A program made the position numbers and the translations under genes. The notes beneath the pieces were generated by a model, which was given only the letters and a program-made list of their open reading frames with translations, did not search any database and was not told where the DNA came from. This document shows, piece after piece, positions 11,420 to 22,153 of a DNA stretch of 64,000 bases; within the stretch, counting starts at the first letter, position 1, and every line of letters begins with the position of its first letter. This DNA is from Dactylellina haptotyla (Eukaryota > Ascomycota > Orbiliomycetes > Orbiliales > Orbiliaceae): assembly GCA_031310005.1 (NCBI GenBank), contig CM062379.1, positions 6,262,001 through 6,326,000 of the forward strand. The letters run 5' to 3'.

Positions 11420-12484
11420 ATGTCCGCCGACGTCACAGAAGCCAGCGCCAGCTCCCCAACCAAGCACCGAAGATCGAGTTCCAGTGCTGCCGGTGTCCTG
11501 TCCGCAGCTGATGTCGGTATGTTCGCATTCACTGCTAGTAATCATTCCAGCTCATTTCGTGCATTCTGACATTTTGCTACAGAGGCAAAGGGCGACAAAT
11601 TGGTGATCCACAAAGACGCGGCCGGTGCCAAAATCAGCTGGTAAGATAATAGCAATGTTCCCCCTCAAGCCTGGCAGTGGTTCCTTCCTCCTACCCACTA
11701 TCATCCGACTATGATATCATTTGAATCGCCTTCGTGCGAGTTCCGGATGCTCCTCGGAATGCCCCCAGCCCAACAACAACTTCACTGCAACACATTCCCG
11801 CAGTTCCAACAGTCCCACCAAGTCCGTCTTATGCACACTAACTAACACGAGATGCTTCCCCGCATTCAGGAAAATGAACTCTGCATCGAGCAATATTTCG
11901 GACCCTGATCTCCTTGGGAAACATGTCACAACTCCCCCAGTCAAGAAGCTGGACCTAAAGTTCCCGCAGACCGGTTTAATAATCACCGCGAGAAACATGA
12001 AAGGCGTCACCTACAAAGATGTTTGCGATGCGTAAGTTTCCTCTTCCTCCCTCCCCCGTTGATTTTATGCCCATATCACACCGTTTGTCGCCCACTTTAC
12101 CCTTCTGATCACACCACCACCACCACCTTTCCTTCCCTGCAAATGTCGCACCGAATTGGCATGGGTCGCCCTAAAGGCCTCTCCCCAATCAGCTTCGCCC
12201 TCTTGCCTCTAGATCCATACCCCGCTTCCAACTTTCCCACCCTACCTCATTCAGCCAAACAACCCGCTATATTTGGAACTAAACACTGATATGGAATTCA
12301 TGGGGGACACAGCATACATAAACAGATGAAGAAGCGAGCAGATGACGAACTCGACAAGCCTTACCTTGCCGGTCTCTACTACGACGACGAAGATGCAAGC
12401 CCGACAACATTACGGCTCGCTCTCACCGAGCATGGCGCACCAGTTGGCAAGAAGAGCAAGAAGAAGGGTGGTGATGACGCTTAA
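11420..12484 (+). CDS. DUF6699-like small protein
   Basis: Four exons (11420-11516, 11583-11640, 11870-12031, 12313-12484) give 162 residues. The N-terminal 35 residues are Ser/Ala-rich and probably disordered. The core runs from LVIHKDAAGAKISW through TTPPVKKLDLKF to GVTYKDVCDAIHKQM, and the tail ends in GKKSKKK plus a short acidic end. The pattern of 'PPV-x-x-L', a short strand, and 'GVT-x-x-DV-x-x-AI' resembles DUF6699, a fungal domain of unknown function; I am moderately sure of this match. Introns two and three (229 and 281 bases) are three to four times longer than most introns here, so an alternative exon or a regulatory element inside them is possible. All phases join into one open frame. 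Function is unknown. Confidence 0.65.
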
Positions 12485-13260
12485 ACGCGTTTTTTTAAAT
12501 ACTCGCCGTTATTACTTAAGCGAGCAGATGGTCCCTTCTTATCTTATTCAAGCTAGAAGGGTCGTCTCCGACTGCAGGTGCAGTCCTTTGTGCTTTTATA
12601 TGAACTCACTCACTACTCTTGCTCTTCTGGATTTTATTTCTTTTCTATGGGAATGTATCCCATGCGGACTTTTTGGGACTCTTTTTATTGAAACTTCCCC
12701 ACAAACGGGAGAATCGAAACCAAACTCTGTAAAACCTGTATATTACTTCTTGTTCGCCGTACTTGACTGGGGGCGCAGAAAGCAAATACATTGGGAACCA
12801 ACCAAACTATTATATTGGGAAGCTTGTTTTTCTCACTCTCTTCGCAATCCGTGAATTCCGAAAAATACCAATGTGACTGCTTTTTATTAATGCGCGATGG
12901 GATAATGACTCCAATTGACGATACCTTTGATAATATTGATTGGTTTAAACTGTTTTTCAATTTCCTCGTTTTTAATCTATCAACCCCCTGCAGATATAAA
13001 GAATACACAAAGTAGGAAACACACGCAAGAATAATTATAAAAAAAGGAAAATCGCTACTGTATACGTTTAAGAACGCCCCCCACTCGCAATAACCATCAG
13101 TTCGTCTACAGTGTATATAACCCGGATCGTCGTGTCGTACAGCAGGAAAACCCGCACGTTGTCGCATGACATCGTGACGGCCCGCCGTTTGATATTTGTT
13201 TTTTTTTTTCTTCTTTCATTCGAAAATCTGCATGTGAAATGCCCGTTCACCCTATCTTAT
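12485..13260. other. Tail-to-tail gap between the DUF6699-like gene and PAN2
   Basis: This holds the 3' UTRs of converging genes, with a T-rich tract at 13199-13212. Short open frames occur on both strands but none looks like a protein. Confidence 0.5.
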
Positions 13261-16200
13261 CTACCTCCACCTACCCTGCATATTCCGCTTCCCCTGCGGT
13301 GGCGGCGACGCCATGACCTTTGCGAAACTCCTATGTTGCATTGGAAGAGGTGGCTGTTGCCCTACCTGTTGTTGCTGTTGCGGTGATAATGGCATCTGCT
13401 GTGGCGGCATCTGCGGAGGTGGCATCTGTTGCGGTGGCATGTGCTGCGGTGACATCTGTTGTTGAGACAGATGCATTCTATGAATATCTTGAGGATGCGG
13501 TTGCTGCTGCAAATGCGGCTGCGGCGGCGGCAGTTGACGAGGCTGTGAATACTGTTGCGGTGGCGAGAGCAATAATTGCTGAGGTTGCTGGGGCTGCTGT
13601 TTAAATGGCGAGCCCGTGCTCTTCAGACCCCCTTCTAAAGGAGTGATCGGTCTGCTGCTCGCGCCGTCCAGCGTAAAGACACCAGGTGCCGGGGGTGCGG
13701 CGGATAGATTCGAGGAATTAGCTTTAATCTCCGCCGCAGCCGCAGCCGCCATCGCAGCCTCATTCTCACCGGGCGGCTTGAAATTCGTCAACTTTCCGTC
13801 TTGATAAACATTGTTGAGCATCTGTTCAAAGATTCCAGCGTCTTCAAACTCCAAATACTTCTTGTACAGTCTGAGCGCCGTGTTCGCATCTTCGATGGAA
13901 TCGTGGTTTCCAGTTTGAATGTTCTGCCGAAGGAAATAGTACGCAAGGAATCGGAGCGATAGTTTACGCTGGCGAACCTTTTTATAATATATATCGACCG
14001 TGTCAATGACTTGCTCCTTGGGAACATGTATATCTAAGTAGAGGGTTAGCATTTATCAAAGTGTAAGGCAGTGATGCAAGGAGAATAGCATACTTATAAT
14101 CCGAAAATCCTTGAGGAGACCATGACCAACAAAGACACATCCAAGATTGAGCAGTATCCACAGCTTCTTGTAAGCAACCTTGAGCGATACAAGTGGATGT
14201 TTAGATTGCATCGGATCAAGATCTCCTGGCTCAATGCCGGAAAACAAAGTCAAGTAATCAACCACTGGCTCTTTCGTATGTATATAGTCGTCAATAAACG
14301 GTACACCTTCAGATTCACCGTTTCCTCGAAGAACGGATACTCTCGCCAAACTCAAGCGACTAGGCCGGATGGTCTCGCGAGTTCCGTCTGCTTTGACTTC
14401 AATCTCCTCCTTCTGTAATGCTACGAATTCCGCATCAATTGCGAACACGGTACCCGGCGTGGGACTCTCATCCATCGAAAGAGGCTGGCAGTTATTCGTC
14501 GACAAACTATAATCGCTAGTCTTAGCGAGCTCTCGTTATTATATTGAATGAGGTATTCTGACTTACGCAAGAGGTAGGTTTTTGAACAGAAGGCTGGTAT
14601 CAAGGTTGTTCTTCCAAGAATTATCGACCATGTTGCTCTCCGACTTCTGTTGAAAGCACAGAACCGACGGCAATTTCCACGCCGGAGCAAAGTTCATAGC
14701 TTCCTCCTGTGAAACAGGTCGAACCAAAAAGTCGTTGAACAAATGCCAATTACTTCCCTTCCTTTCGCCTGGTGTTGTAAATGCAACTACGCTTACTATT
14801 AGTATATGCAATTAAAATAGATATACCCAACTCCACATACCATCAATGAGCCCCACCAAATGGGGTGCGGTATCTTGATCCCCAGTAATCTCGGCCACCA
14901 ACCCAACAAGTTCATAAACCACGACATTAGGATTGCGTTCCTTAACCTTATTAAGTTCCGCCCCTTGGTAGCATAGAAATTTGCGATCCTGCACCACAAT
15001 CCCAATCTCTCGCGGGAGCCAGTTCTTCTCAGCCCAGTACATCTTGGATTCCGGGGAGATCGCGGCTGCATTGAACATCAGGACTTTTGGTTGCACATCA
15101 TGCACCACCTTCTTTGTTGTCAAAGAGAGATACCGCCGACACTTGTCGCACCAGCCGCGGGTCTGCCCATCGCGTTCTATGCTATGTTTCAGGACCGTGC
15201 TGAAGCTTCCCAGTGTCTTGGCTTTCTTCGGATAGGCGAGCTCGCGCACAAAACTGTTGCTCGGTCTCATAGTTTCTGTACCGCAGTTAGAGCACTTGAT
15301 GCAGGTCATTGAAGAGGTTATTAGAGCATTTTCGAGATCAAGCTCATCCCGCCCTTCGACAGGGCATGACTTGAAATCCGTAGATATCTTTTCCATTAGG
15401 AAGCGGTTGAGAGATTGTATCATTCCGCTCAATGATTGGTTGCTGCGTGGCATGCCTTCCTCAAATAAGCCCATCGCTGATGCCTGTGAGATTGAGCTAA
15501 AGGTTTTGAGGAAATTTGTTGCCTGGCAATTCTGGCCGTTCGCTTTGTCCAGCATGTCGAAGAGGAATCCGAGCTCACAGAGTAAACAGGTCTCGGTCAA
15601 GCAATTTCTCGTGGTATGATGCAAAGCATAGTTTCGAATCATAGGTGTGAATTTGAGCAATTGTAAGAGAGGGTTAGAATAAGAATTCGTGATGTGTGTC
15701 TCCAGACCCGAGTACTTGGTTTTGTTGTAAAATCTAACAGTCGCCCGTTCGTTAGCATACTTGCCACCCAGCAGCGATATATACGAATCAAACGTACTCA
15801 AAATCAAAGTCGTCGACACCAAATCTACTATATTTGATCTCAACCTTGTGGTACATCGCAGGAACATCGAACGGCCGTAAGTCTCCTGTAACAGCACTCC
15901 ACGGCGTGTTTTCATCAATCTTATCATCAAAATCACCTTCTCGGGCCTTTTCGCTCCTGAACTTCGGTGCTTGCACTTGGCCGGGCTTTTCTTGCACTTT
16001 CGCAGACTCGACCTGATACCGCCGCGTTCTTCTAGGGTTAGGTGCGTAACCAACGAAATCGTGCATTTTCATCTTCGCCAGAATGTCGGAATCGATCTTC
16101 GGGGGAGGTTTGCCAACTTCGAACACCATATGGGATGGCCAAGCGGATAGCAGCTGCTCACGATAGTACGGCATACCGACCATATTCAGGGCCGAATCCG

Positions 16201-17508
16201 GCCCGATATCTACATTCGGGAGTTGGGTCGGAACAGATGCCCATTCAACAGGATTGGAAAGCTCGGTAAATCTTATTTTATCCGGCTTGCCCCAAAGTTG
16301 TAAGATTGCGTCGGCATCGGCTAGAGCTAATGCATCACCAGATGGTGCTAGTTCTAGAGAGGAAATGTAGTTTGCTACGTTCGCCTGTCGAAGGTTAACA
16401 ACGTTTGGATTGGCAATATCAATAATCTGGAACTGGCCCGTTTGGGAGGCGACGATTCCAGTTGTCGACATTTTTGGGTGCATTCTGCAGAACGCAGCAC
16501 CTGCTGGGAAGGGTACTGGAGGTAGAGAACGGAAAGTTCTGAGATCGTAGATGTTGACCAGCGGATCTAGAACATAACCCGATTGTCTACACGGTGTTAG
16601 CTTCCTCTCGTAAATCGGTAACTTAAACTAACGAACCTCGGAGAGTATCCGCAAGTGAGAAGAACATTATTCTGCGCATCGATATCCGAAACCGAAGCCC
16701 CGTGTGCTCGGATAGTCTTGATGACTTTGAAGGAATTCGGATCAATGATGTTCACGCTGCCATTAGCAGTACCGCAACATATTACTCTATCTCGCCGCAT
16801 CACAACCACATCATCCTCAGAAGGTAGCTAATCAACGTATCGTCAGCAACCCGCTTCACCTTGCATAGTAATAGAGACTCCGAATACCTCATTAATAACC
16901 GTCCCTCGATCGAGGTTGATGGTCAGAAGACTTCTCTGGATACCACCGGCTATAACCTCCGACGTTCCTTTGGAAGTATAACTCATGCATCGTAAATCGA
17001 ACATTCGTTCGTTCCTGCCACAACATCAGCCCCGTCCACCGACACATTGTCATTTGCAATCGGAAAAAAAACGTACGTGATATGTGACTTTGCCAACCCC
17101 CTCCTAGCGCTAACGTGTAAGCTCTTCGGGCCCAGACTAACAATCCCTCTATCGCTGAACAAGAAGTTTCGAACGGGTCCTTCATCGTGCCCTCTATAGC
17201 TCGTGTATCGCTGGAGCTCGGATCCATAGTATGACGTGACTCGTCCCTATTACTTCCATCAATACAACATGTTCCCCGTTCGAATCCAACACAACCAAGC
17301 GACCCACATAATCGTTTCCGGTCCATATCAGATCCTGGTGTATATCGAAAGAGAGGGCCGTAAGCGGCGTGGAGGGTGTGTGGGGGAGAGCGCCCGGTAT
17401 GGCGACGCGGGACACCTATAGCAGTAATGTCAGAACGTGTGTGGGCTTCCAGCAGCGCCAACGGGGGAGAGTGGGTGTGCAAGGTACCTCCCGCCAGTCA
17501 ACATCCAT
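13261..17508 (-). CDS. PAN2: Poly(A)-nuclease deadenylation complex catalytic subunit PAN2
   Basis: Ten exons (17508-17488, 17415-17308, 17246-17077, 17014-16888, 16827-16637, 16586-15798, 15733-14841, 14795-14567, 14515-14094, 14033-13261) give 1,240 residues. PAN2 with PAN3 trims mRNA poly(A) tails in the cytoplasm. Order: start MDVDWRE; WD40 propeller to about residue 330 ([34 protein letters not shown]); linker; ubiquitin-hydrolase-like fold (about 470-830) with zinc-type CxxC pairs (CIKCSNC, WCDKC) and no Cys-box nucleophile, as is normal for PAN2; then a DEDD exonuclease domain starting at FAIDAEFV (about 868), with [10 protein letters not shown] and [10 protein letters not shown]. After about residue 1090 comes an Ala/Gln/Pro/Met-rich tail longer than in most orthologues I recall. 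The first exon is only 21 bases; the join at 14795 has a branch motif very close to the acceptor and is the least certain. Confidence 0.92.
13370..13600 (-). repeat. Gln/Pro/Met low-complexity repeat in the PAN2 tail
   Basis: On the coding strand this is a run of CAG/CAA and CCN codons. It contains tandem copies of a four- to five-residue unit ([15 protein letters not shown], then MPLSPQQ) and a pure Gln run. Codon-level repetition makes length variation between strains likely. Confidence 0.75.
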
Positions 17509-18693
17509 TATTTAGTTGTTTCCAAGGTCTTCGAAGGTCCAGAAGTGCGACGGGGAGCTTGGTGCATGGTGGGGGGCAGCGTTCCACACTTCTGGCAGCC
17601 GAGGCGGCGGATGGTTAACGTCGGCGGGAGGCGGAGAAGGAGGAGGAGAGAGAGGATGGGGTTGTTTAGAGGGCTCTCCGAGGCGGGGAGGCGGGGATAG
17701 GATTGTCGGAGTCACGGAGGGGTTCTGGTGATGCTCGTGCCCGCTGAAACATTGTGGACAGGGTTGGCCCGTCGTCGCTGGGAAAGGTGTCGTTAATCAA
17801 TTCCACAAGCAATTCGTGCCGCATCACCACTTCCACAAACAACACCACAACACCAACACCTGCCGCACAGTCAAGACATGTCTCCCCATCGGATATCGGT
17901 TGATAGGTATATGAAACATGAGCTTATCTATTATATCGCTCTAGTAAACAAGTATACACGTATTCGGGCTAAATACTTACAATAAATAAGCCCCCATCTC
18001 CAGACAGGTAAATGTAGGAAGCAACATTTGTGGCAAGTGAGCAGCATAATACATATTTAACACGGTGGATAAATATTAAACATTTATCTCACCATGTCAC
18101 TTAGTTTACAATTGAATATACATAATGGCAATTTTACAAGCATATGCAATTCGGGATATCATGATTTCATTAAAACTCTAAGCTACGTGAGAATATACAC
18201 CTTCTATACGTACACCCCCTCCCCACATCCACAAATAAACGACCGTTAGAAAGGACTCGAAAAGAAAAACGAGCGTCAACCATAACAAAACAACCAATGT
18301 GCGATAGAAATGAGAGCAAAAAGAAGGAAGCAAAAAGGAATAAACAATCAAAGGGCTCCTATAAGTTTTTGTAACGACTGTAAGCAAAGACAATCCACAG
18401 ATAAAAAAGATATTTTGGAGTAGTTTTTTGTCCCAGAAACCGCCTTCAATCGAAACACCTCCAAGCCCGCGCCCCCAAAGGAAACGAAAAGATAAAAAAG
18501 AAACGGAACGAAATCCCCAGCCGCTAAATTAAAAGAGAAGAAAGGAAAAAAGAATGATACTAAAATAAGGAATACTTGGAAAAGACGCAGCAGAATCCTT
18601 GGCGTTACGACGCAAAGAAGAAGAAAAAGAAGACGAAAAAGAAAAAGAAAAAAGGGAATACGTCAATCTCTGCTGATTTCACCCTACCGAGTC
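17509..18693. other. Gap between PAN2 start and TCO89 end (both minus strand)
   Basis: The sequence near 17509-17870 should be the PAN2 promoter and leader. From 18170 to 18690 it is probably the TCO89 3' UTR, which carries long purine tracts on the plus strand (about 18480-18660). Several overlapping open frames on both strands at 17376-17850 look like low-complexity GC-rich sequence. No gene is called. Confidence 0.45.
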
Positions 18694-20571
18694 TTAATTA
18701 CTAGAGCTCAGGTTATTACCACCGGGCTCATCCCGATTCCACACATGGATCAGCAACTCTCGAATCTTCGCCTCATCCATACCACCTTCTCTCCTTCCCA
18801 CAACTCCAGAGTCGTCTCTGCTGCCACCACCACTAACTCCTGCCATCGCCTTCGCTAGGCCTTCATTTCTTCTCCCCTCAGCGTTAGCGCCAAGACTCTG
18901 GCTCAAACCCAGACTACCCGGTCCGCTTCCATCTCTTTCCAAGCTTCTCCGTCCTTGGTTCTGGGGGATTTTATTGTTCTTCATATAACTCTTCAGCCTT
19001 ACCACAGAGTCTCCAATGGGGCTGACAAACCGTCGGACATTCGCATACTCTCTATTGATCCGTTCGACTTCCCTTATAGCCTCCCGGGGCAATTGAGCCG
19101 GAGTTCCGTTGACTTCCATGTTCATACTACCCCGTCTGGAGTGACTGTTATGATAGTACAGCTGCCCATTTTGGAACTGGTTCATCTGCTGTAGTTGTTT
19201 CTCCTGCTCCCATTCCGCTTGCGAGCTCTGTCGTTGTAGCAAGAGCTTCGTTTGAGTTCTGTTCGGTAATGGTTTTCCGGCACCGATATTAGTGCTGCCG
19301 GGTTTTCGTAGGATAGCATCATGGTTGAGGGTTGTGATGGGTGCTTTGTCAGAAGTTGGTGGCGTGGCGTGCGGTGTTGGTGGAGATTCGAAGGAGGACG
19401 ACCGTCGCTTCTTCATCGGGGTATCCCGAACTGACGAAGGCGACGACAGAGCACCGCTCGGAGAAGACGACATGCTGATAAATCGTGAAGTGACAGGCAG
19501 TGGCGTCGGGCCACTGGAAGTTGACGACATGCTGCGTCTTCCTTCGTTGTGGGTGGTTGCAGTGATCGTAGACACCTGAGGAGGCACGATTGTCGGATGA
19601 TTTGTAGTATGGAAGGGTGGTGAAGGTCGGGGAAGTTTACCAAGTTGAGTATCGGATTTCGGGGTCAAGAACGGCTGAGGAGTGGCAGGAGTATTCATTT
19701 TCGTGGTTTGCGCGCTGTTGGAGCTATGGGTAGCATCGGTTGCCGTGCCATTGGCTAAGGTCGAGGTGCTAGTTGTCGCAGGTGCTTGCTTCGCTGGTCC
19801 AGGCATGAATCTGATATGACTTGATGATGTTGACTTCCTGTGTTCCAGAGCAGGGGCTGGTTCTGGTTGTCGCTTGTCTTCGAACTTCAGGGTCGCGTCG
19901 CTCGCTGTTTGGGGGATGGGTTCTTCCAATTGGGATATCCTGGCGACATCCGGAACCTCAGCCTGCGTCGGAGTTACGGGCTTCGACTGGCCTCCCAGAT
20001 ATGCATTCTTGGCGGCGTCTTGGTTCATGGCGTCTTCTAATTCGGCTTGTGCCAGTTGATCCGCAGACTCGTCAAAGCTGCCTGGGGCGCTCGCAAATTC
20101 AAAGTTGGCCTTCTTGGAGTTTGCGTTAGGTGTGCTTAGCGATCGTTTCGGATTCGATTTGGATCGTCTTTTCAGTTCGTGTCCGCCACTCTGCTGTCGC
20201 GCCGCCTCTTTCTCTTTCTCTTTGATACGCTCCCAGGGCGGGACCGGGGAGGTCGAATGTGCTTTGGAACCCTGATTCACCGCTGCAGCCTGCTGCTGAG
20301 CTTGCTGAGCTTGCTGTGCGGCGGCGGCTACCTTGGCTAGGGCGACCAGATCACCATGGGAGCGGGTGCCGGCGAGCTTCTTGAGGTTGCGGCCGGAGGG
20401 CACTCGATGATGGCGTGAGTGGACAGCGAATTGCTTGGCGTGTCGTTTGGGGGCCGAGGTCGAGGGTTCTACGTCACCGTCTTCAGCGTCCCTTTTCGCC
20501 AGTTGGACAACTGATGATGTGGACTTGCGCTGCGACAGGTTCGGTCTTGATGCCATTGTGCGCGATTGCAA
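18694..20571 (-). CDS. TCO89: TORC1 subunit TCO89-like protein
   Basis: A single exon encodes 625 residues; the start could equally be the sixth codon (20556, MASRPNLSQRK). TCO89 is a fungal TORC1 component at the vacuole involved in nutrient and wall-integrity signalling. Nearly all of the protein is Ser/Pro/Gln-rich and disordered, but small blocks match those I recall in yeast Tco89, in order. They are a basic N-terminal motif with a KRHAKQF, HHRVPS, GRNLKKL run (about residues 42-68); RTQTKLLLQRQSSQ in the C-terminal third; REVERINREYANVRRFVSPI; and KIRELLIHVWNRDE close to the C terminus. The rest (Ala/Gln runs near residue 85, many SP and TP sites) is fast evolving. Phosphorylation by nutrient-responsive kinases would be expected from composition only. 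No intron is needed. Confidence 0.8.
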   Translation of the reverse strand: MQSRTMASRPNLSQRKSTSSVVQLAKRDAEDGDVEPSTSAPKRHAKQFAVHSRHHRVPSGRNLKKLAGTRSHGDLVALAKVAAAAQQAQQAQQQAAAVNQGSKAHSTSPVPPWERIKEKEKEAARQQSGGHELKRRSKSNPKRSLSTPNANSKKANFEFASAPGSFDESADQLAQAELEDAMNQDAAKNAYLGGQSKPVTPTQAEVPDVARISQLEEPIPQTASDATLKFEDKRQPEPAPALEHRKSTSSSHIRFMPGPAKQAPATTSTSTLANGTATDATHSSNSAQTTKMNTPATPQPFLTPKSDTQLGKLPRPSPPFHTTNHPTIVPPQVSTITATTHNEGRRSMSSTSSGPTPLPVTSRFISMSSSPSGALSSPSSVRDTPMKKRRSSSFESPPTPHATPPTSDKAPITTLNHDAILRKPGSTNIGAGKPLPNRTQTKLLLQRQSSQAEWEQEKQLQQMNQFQNGQLYYHNSHSRRGSMNMEVNGTPAQLPREAIREVERINREYANVRRFVSPIGDSVVRLKSYMKNNKIPQNQGRRSLERDGSGPGSLGLSQSLGANAEGRRNEGLAKAMAGVSGGGSRDDSGVVGRREGGMDEAKIRELLIHVWNRDEPGGNNLSSSN

Positions 20572-21038
20572 GAAAAGTGAGGGGTTATGCAGCGAGCAAA
20601 TATGGGCTTTTGCTTTTTCCTTTGGGGGGGTCAGGAAAACGCTATTGCTGCCAGAGATTCCAGCAGCAAGATGTATCTAAAAAGGCTACTAACTCCCACT
20701 CGAGTTCTCCCAGCTCAGGCTAGGAAGTGCAGGTGATGCTACTGCTCGTCTCGCCTGCCCGATTGCGAGTGAACTGATAGAGAGGGAGGGAGGGAGACAC
20801 GGTAGCAAATAGTTGGGTGTCTCTCTTAGTGCATGTAAGGTAATGTCATGTAATGTAATGTGCCAAATGACAGTCCGGTCTAAGGATATGCAGGGAGTCC
20901 CCGCTAGATGGGACAGGTAGAATGAGAGAGGACCTTTGGCAGCAAAAAATAGTCCTGGGGGATACTCGCTCAGTCGCAGGGAATTGGTGTGGTGTGCGTG
21001 TGAGTGGGTAGTTACGGTGCGTGGTGGTCGTTGCGGTG

Positions 21039-21107
21039 GTAGCAGGAGCAGGAGCAGGAGCAATATTAGGAGCAATATTAGGAGCAGTAATAGGAGCAGT
21101 AGTAGCG
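21039..21107. repeat. Tandem repeat of aggagca-type units
   Basis: Four hexamers (agcagg/ggagca) run into two copies of a 15-base unit, aatattaggagcaat and variants, and then further gcagtaatag-type copies. It lies in the presumed TCO89 promoter or leader and reads CTCCTG-like on the transcribed strand. Confidence 0.75.
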
Positions 21108-21475
21108 TAAGGTGGTAAGAATGCTCGAACTGGTGAGGTTCGTCTCGCTGACCAAGTCCGGGTCGTACAAAAAGGATGCGTGAACTGTGATTTGTCGGCT
21201 TGTCAGCGCAGGCCCAATCAACCAATTGGACTGCCTCTCGTGAGAGACAAATGAGGTCGGGGAAGGGACTCGGGGAAGCACCAGGTGCAGATCTGAATAG
21301 GGGTGGAGGGAGTCCGATGCAAGTCGGATTGGACAGGAAGCAAGCACGCACCAGGTGTCCTATCGCAACGAAGAGCGATAATTACTCGTAAAGTCGAACG
21401 GGCGACGGCAACCCGGGTCCACGGTCAGCAGTAGAAGACGTCCGGGTCAATGGGGGTCCCCAATGGCTGGCCGGA

Positions 21476-21500
21476 TGGTTGGTTGGTTGGCTGGTTGGCT
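21476..21500. repeat. GGTT short tandem repeat
   Basis: Roughly six copies of ggtt or ggct tetramers in a row, in the intergenic region upstream of TCO89. Confidence 0.7.
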
Positions 21501-22153
21501 GACCCCAGAGGGCGAGAGAGATTAACTGCTGCAGGATGGAAGCACGCCGACGTGGCAGCGGGCAGGGAGGCCGGCAGGGAACTTGCGTGCTGGGAAGACG
21601 ACGACCGAGGTCTCACGGCCAATTGCGACCCGAGCTGACTGCTGGAAACCCGGCTGACGGTACGATCGAGGATATTCGACGGGTTTCGAGCGAGCGTCGT
21701 TTCCGCGATGGCGGTGGTTTTCGGCGGTTATTTCTGCAGATGCGAGCGATGGGAGGAAGTTGCGAGCGGTTGCCGGAAAGAGTTTGTGGAACAGCGCAAC
21801 GTAACCAACGTAACCAACAGAACCTCCACCGCCAGCGTAACCACCAGCAACGCATTCGATTCGCGATCGAATTTAACTATCAATGTTCCGATTACAGAAA
21901 GAACACGATTCGAGAATGCGCGCCGGGTTTATAATAATATTATTATTGTTGTTTCACAATCACATGTCGAGTGCGCATTCTCTTGCCCATCCCGTTCGAG
22001 ATCGTGCTCGAGTCAGGTTACAATTGCATCGCTGGAAGCGAGCGCCCCTGCATATCCCGTCCTTCCTGTGTTCAGCCTCACTTGGCCCTCAGAATATATG
22101 TATATATCTTTCTATATAACACATGCTGTGCCGCCCCCGCGCGCGTGTGGCTT

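Larger units (their letters stand above)
20572..22153. other. Long TCO89 leader/promoter and GCP4 3' region
   Basis: About 1.6 kb without a supported gene. It includes two short tandem repeats (21039-21107 and 21476-21500), a run of tgtaatg units (about 20836-20862) and polypyrimidine/purine tracts. A 220-codon minus-strand frame here owes its leucine run to the tandem repeat and is not called. Confidence 0.5.

Noticed and set aside
13320-13604. Plus-strand Ala/Val-rich 94-codon frame
   Set aside because: It is the complement of the Gln/Pro repeat region of PAN2.
17376-17731. Gly/Arg-rich plus-strand frames at the PAN2 start
   Set aside because: They overlap PAN2 exons 1-2 on the opposite strand and extend into GC-rich leader with no domain.
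20689-21351. Minus-strand 220-codon frame with a leucine run
   Set aside because: The leucine tract is simply the translated aggagca/CTCCTG tandem repeat; flanks are low complexity and it lies in the presumed TCO89 leader.
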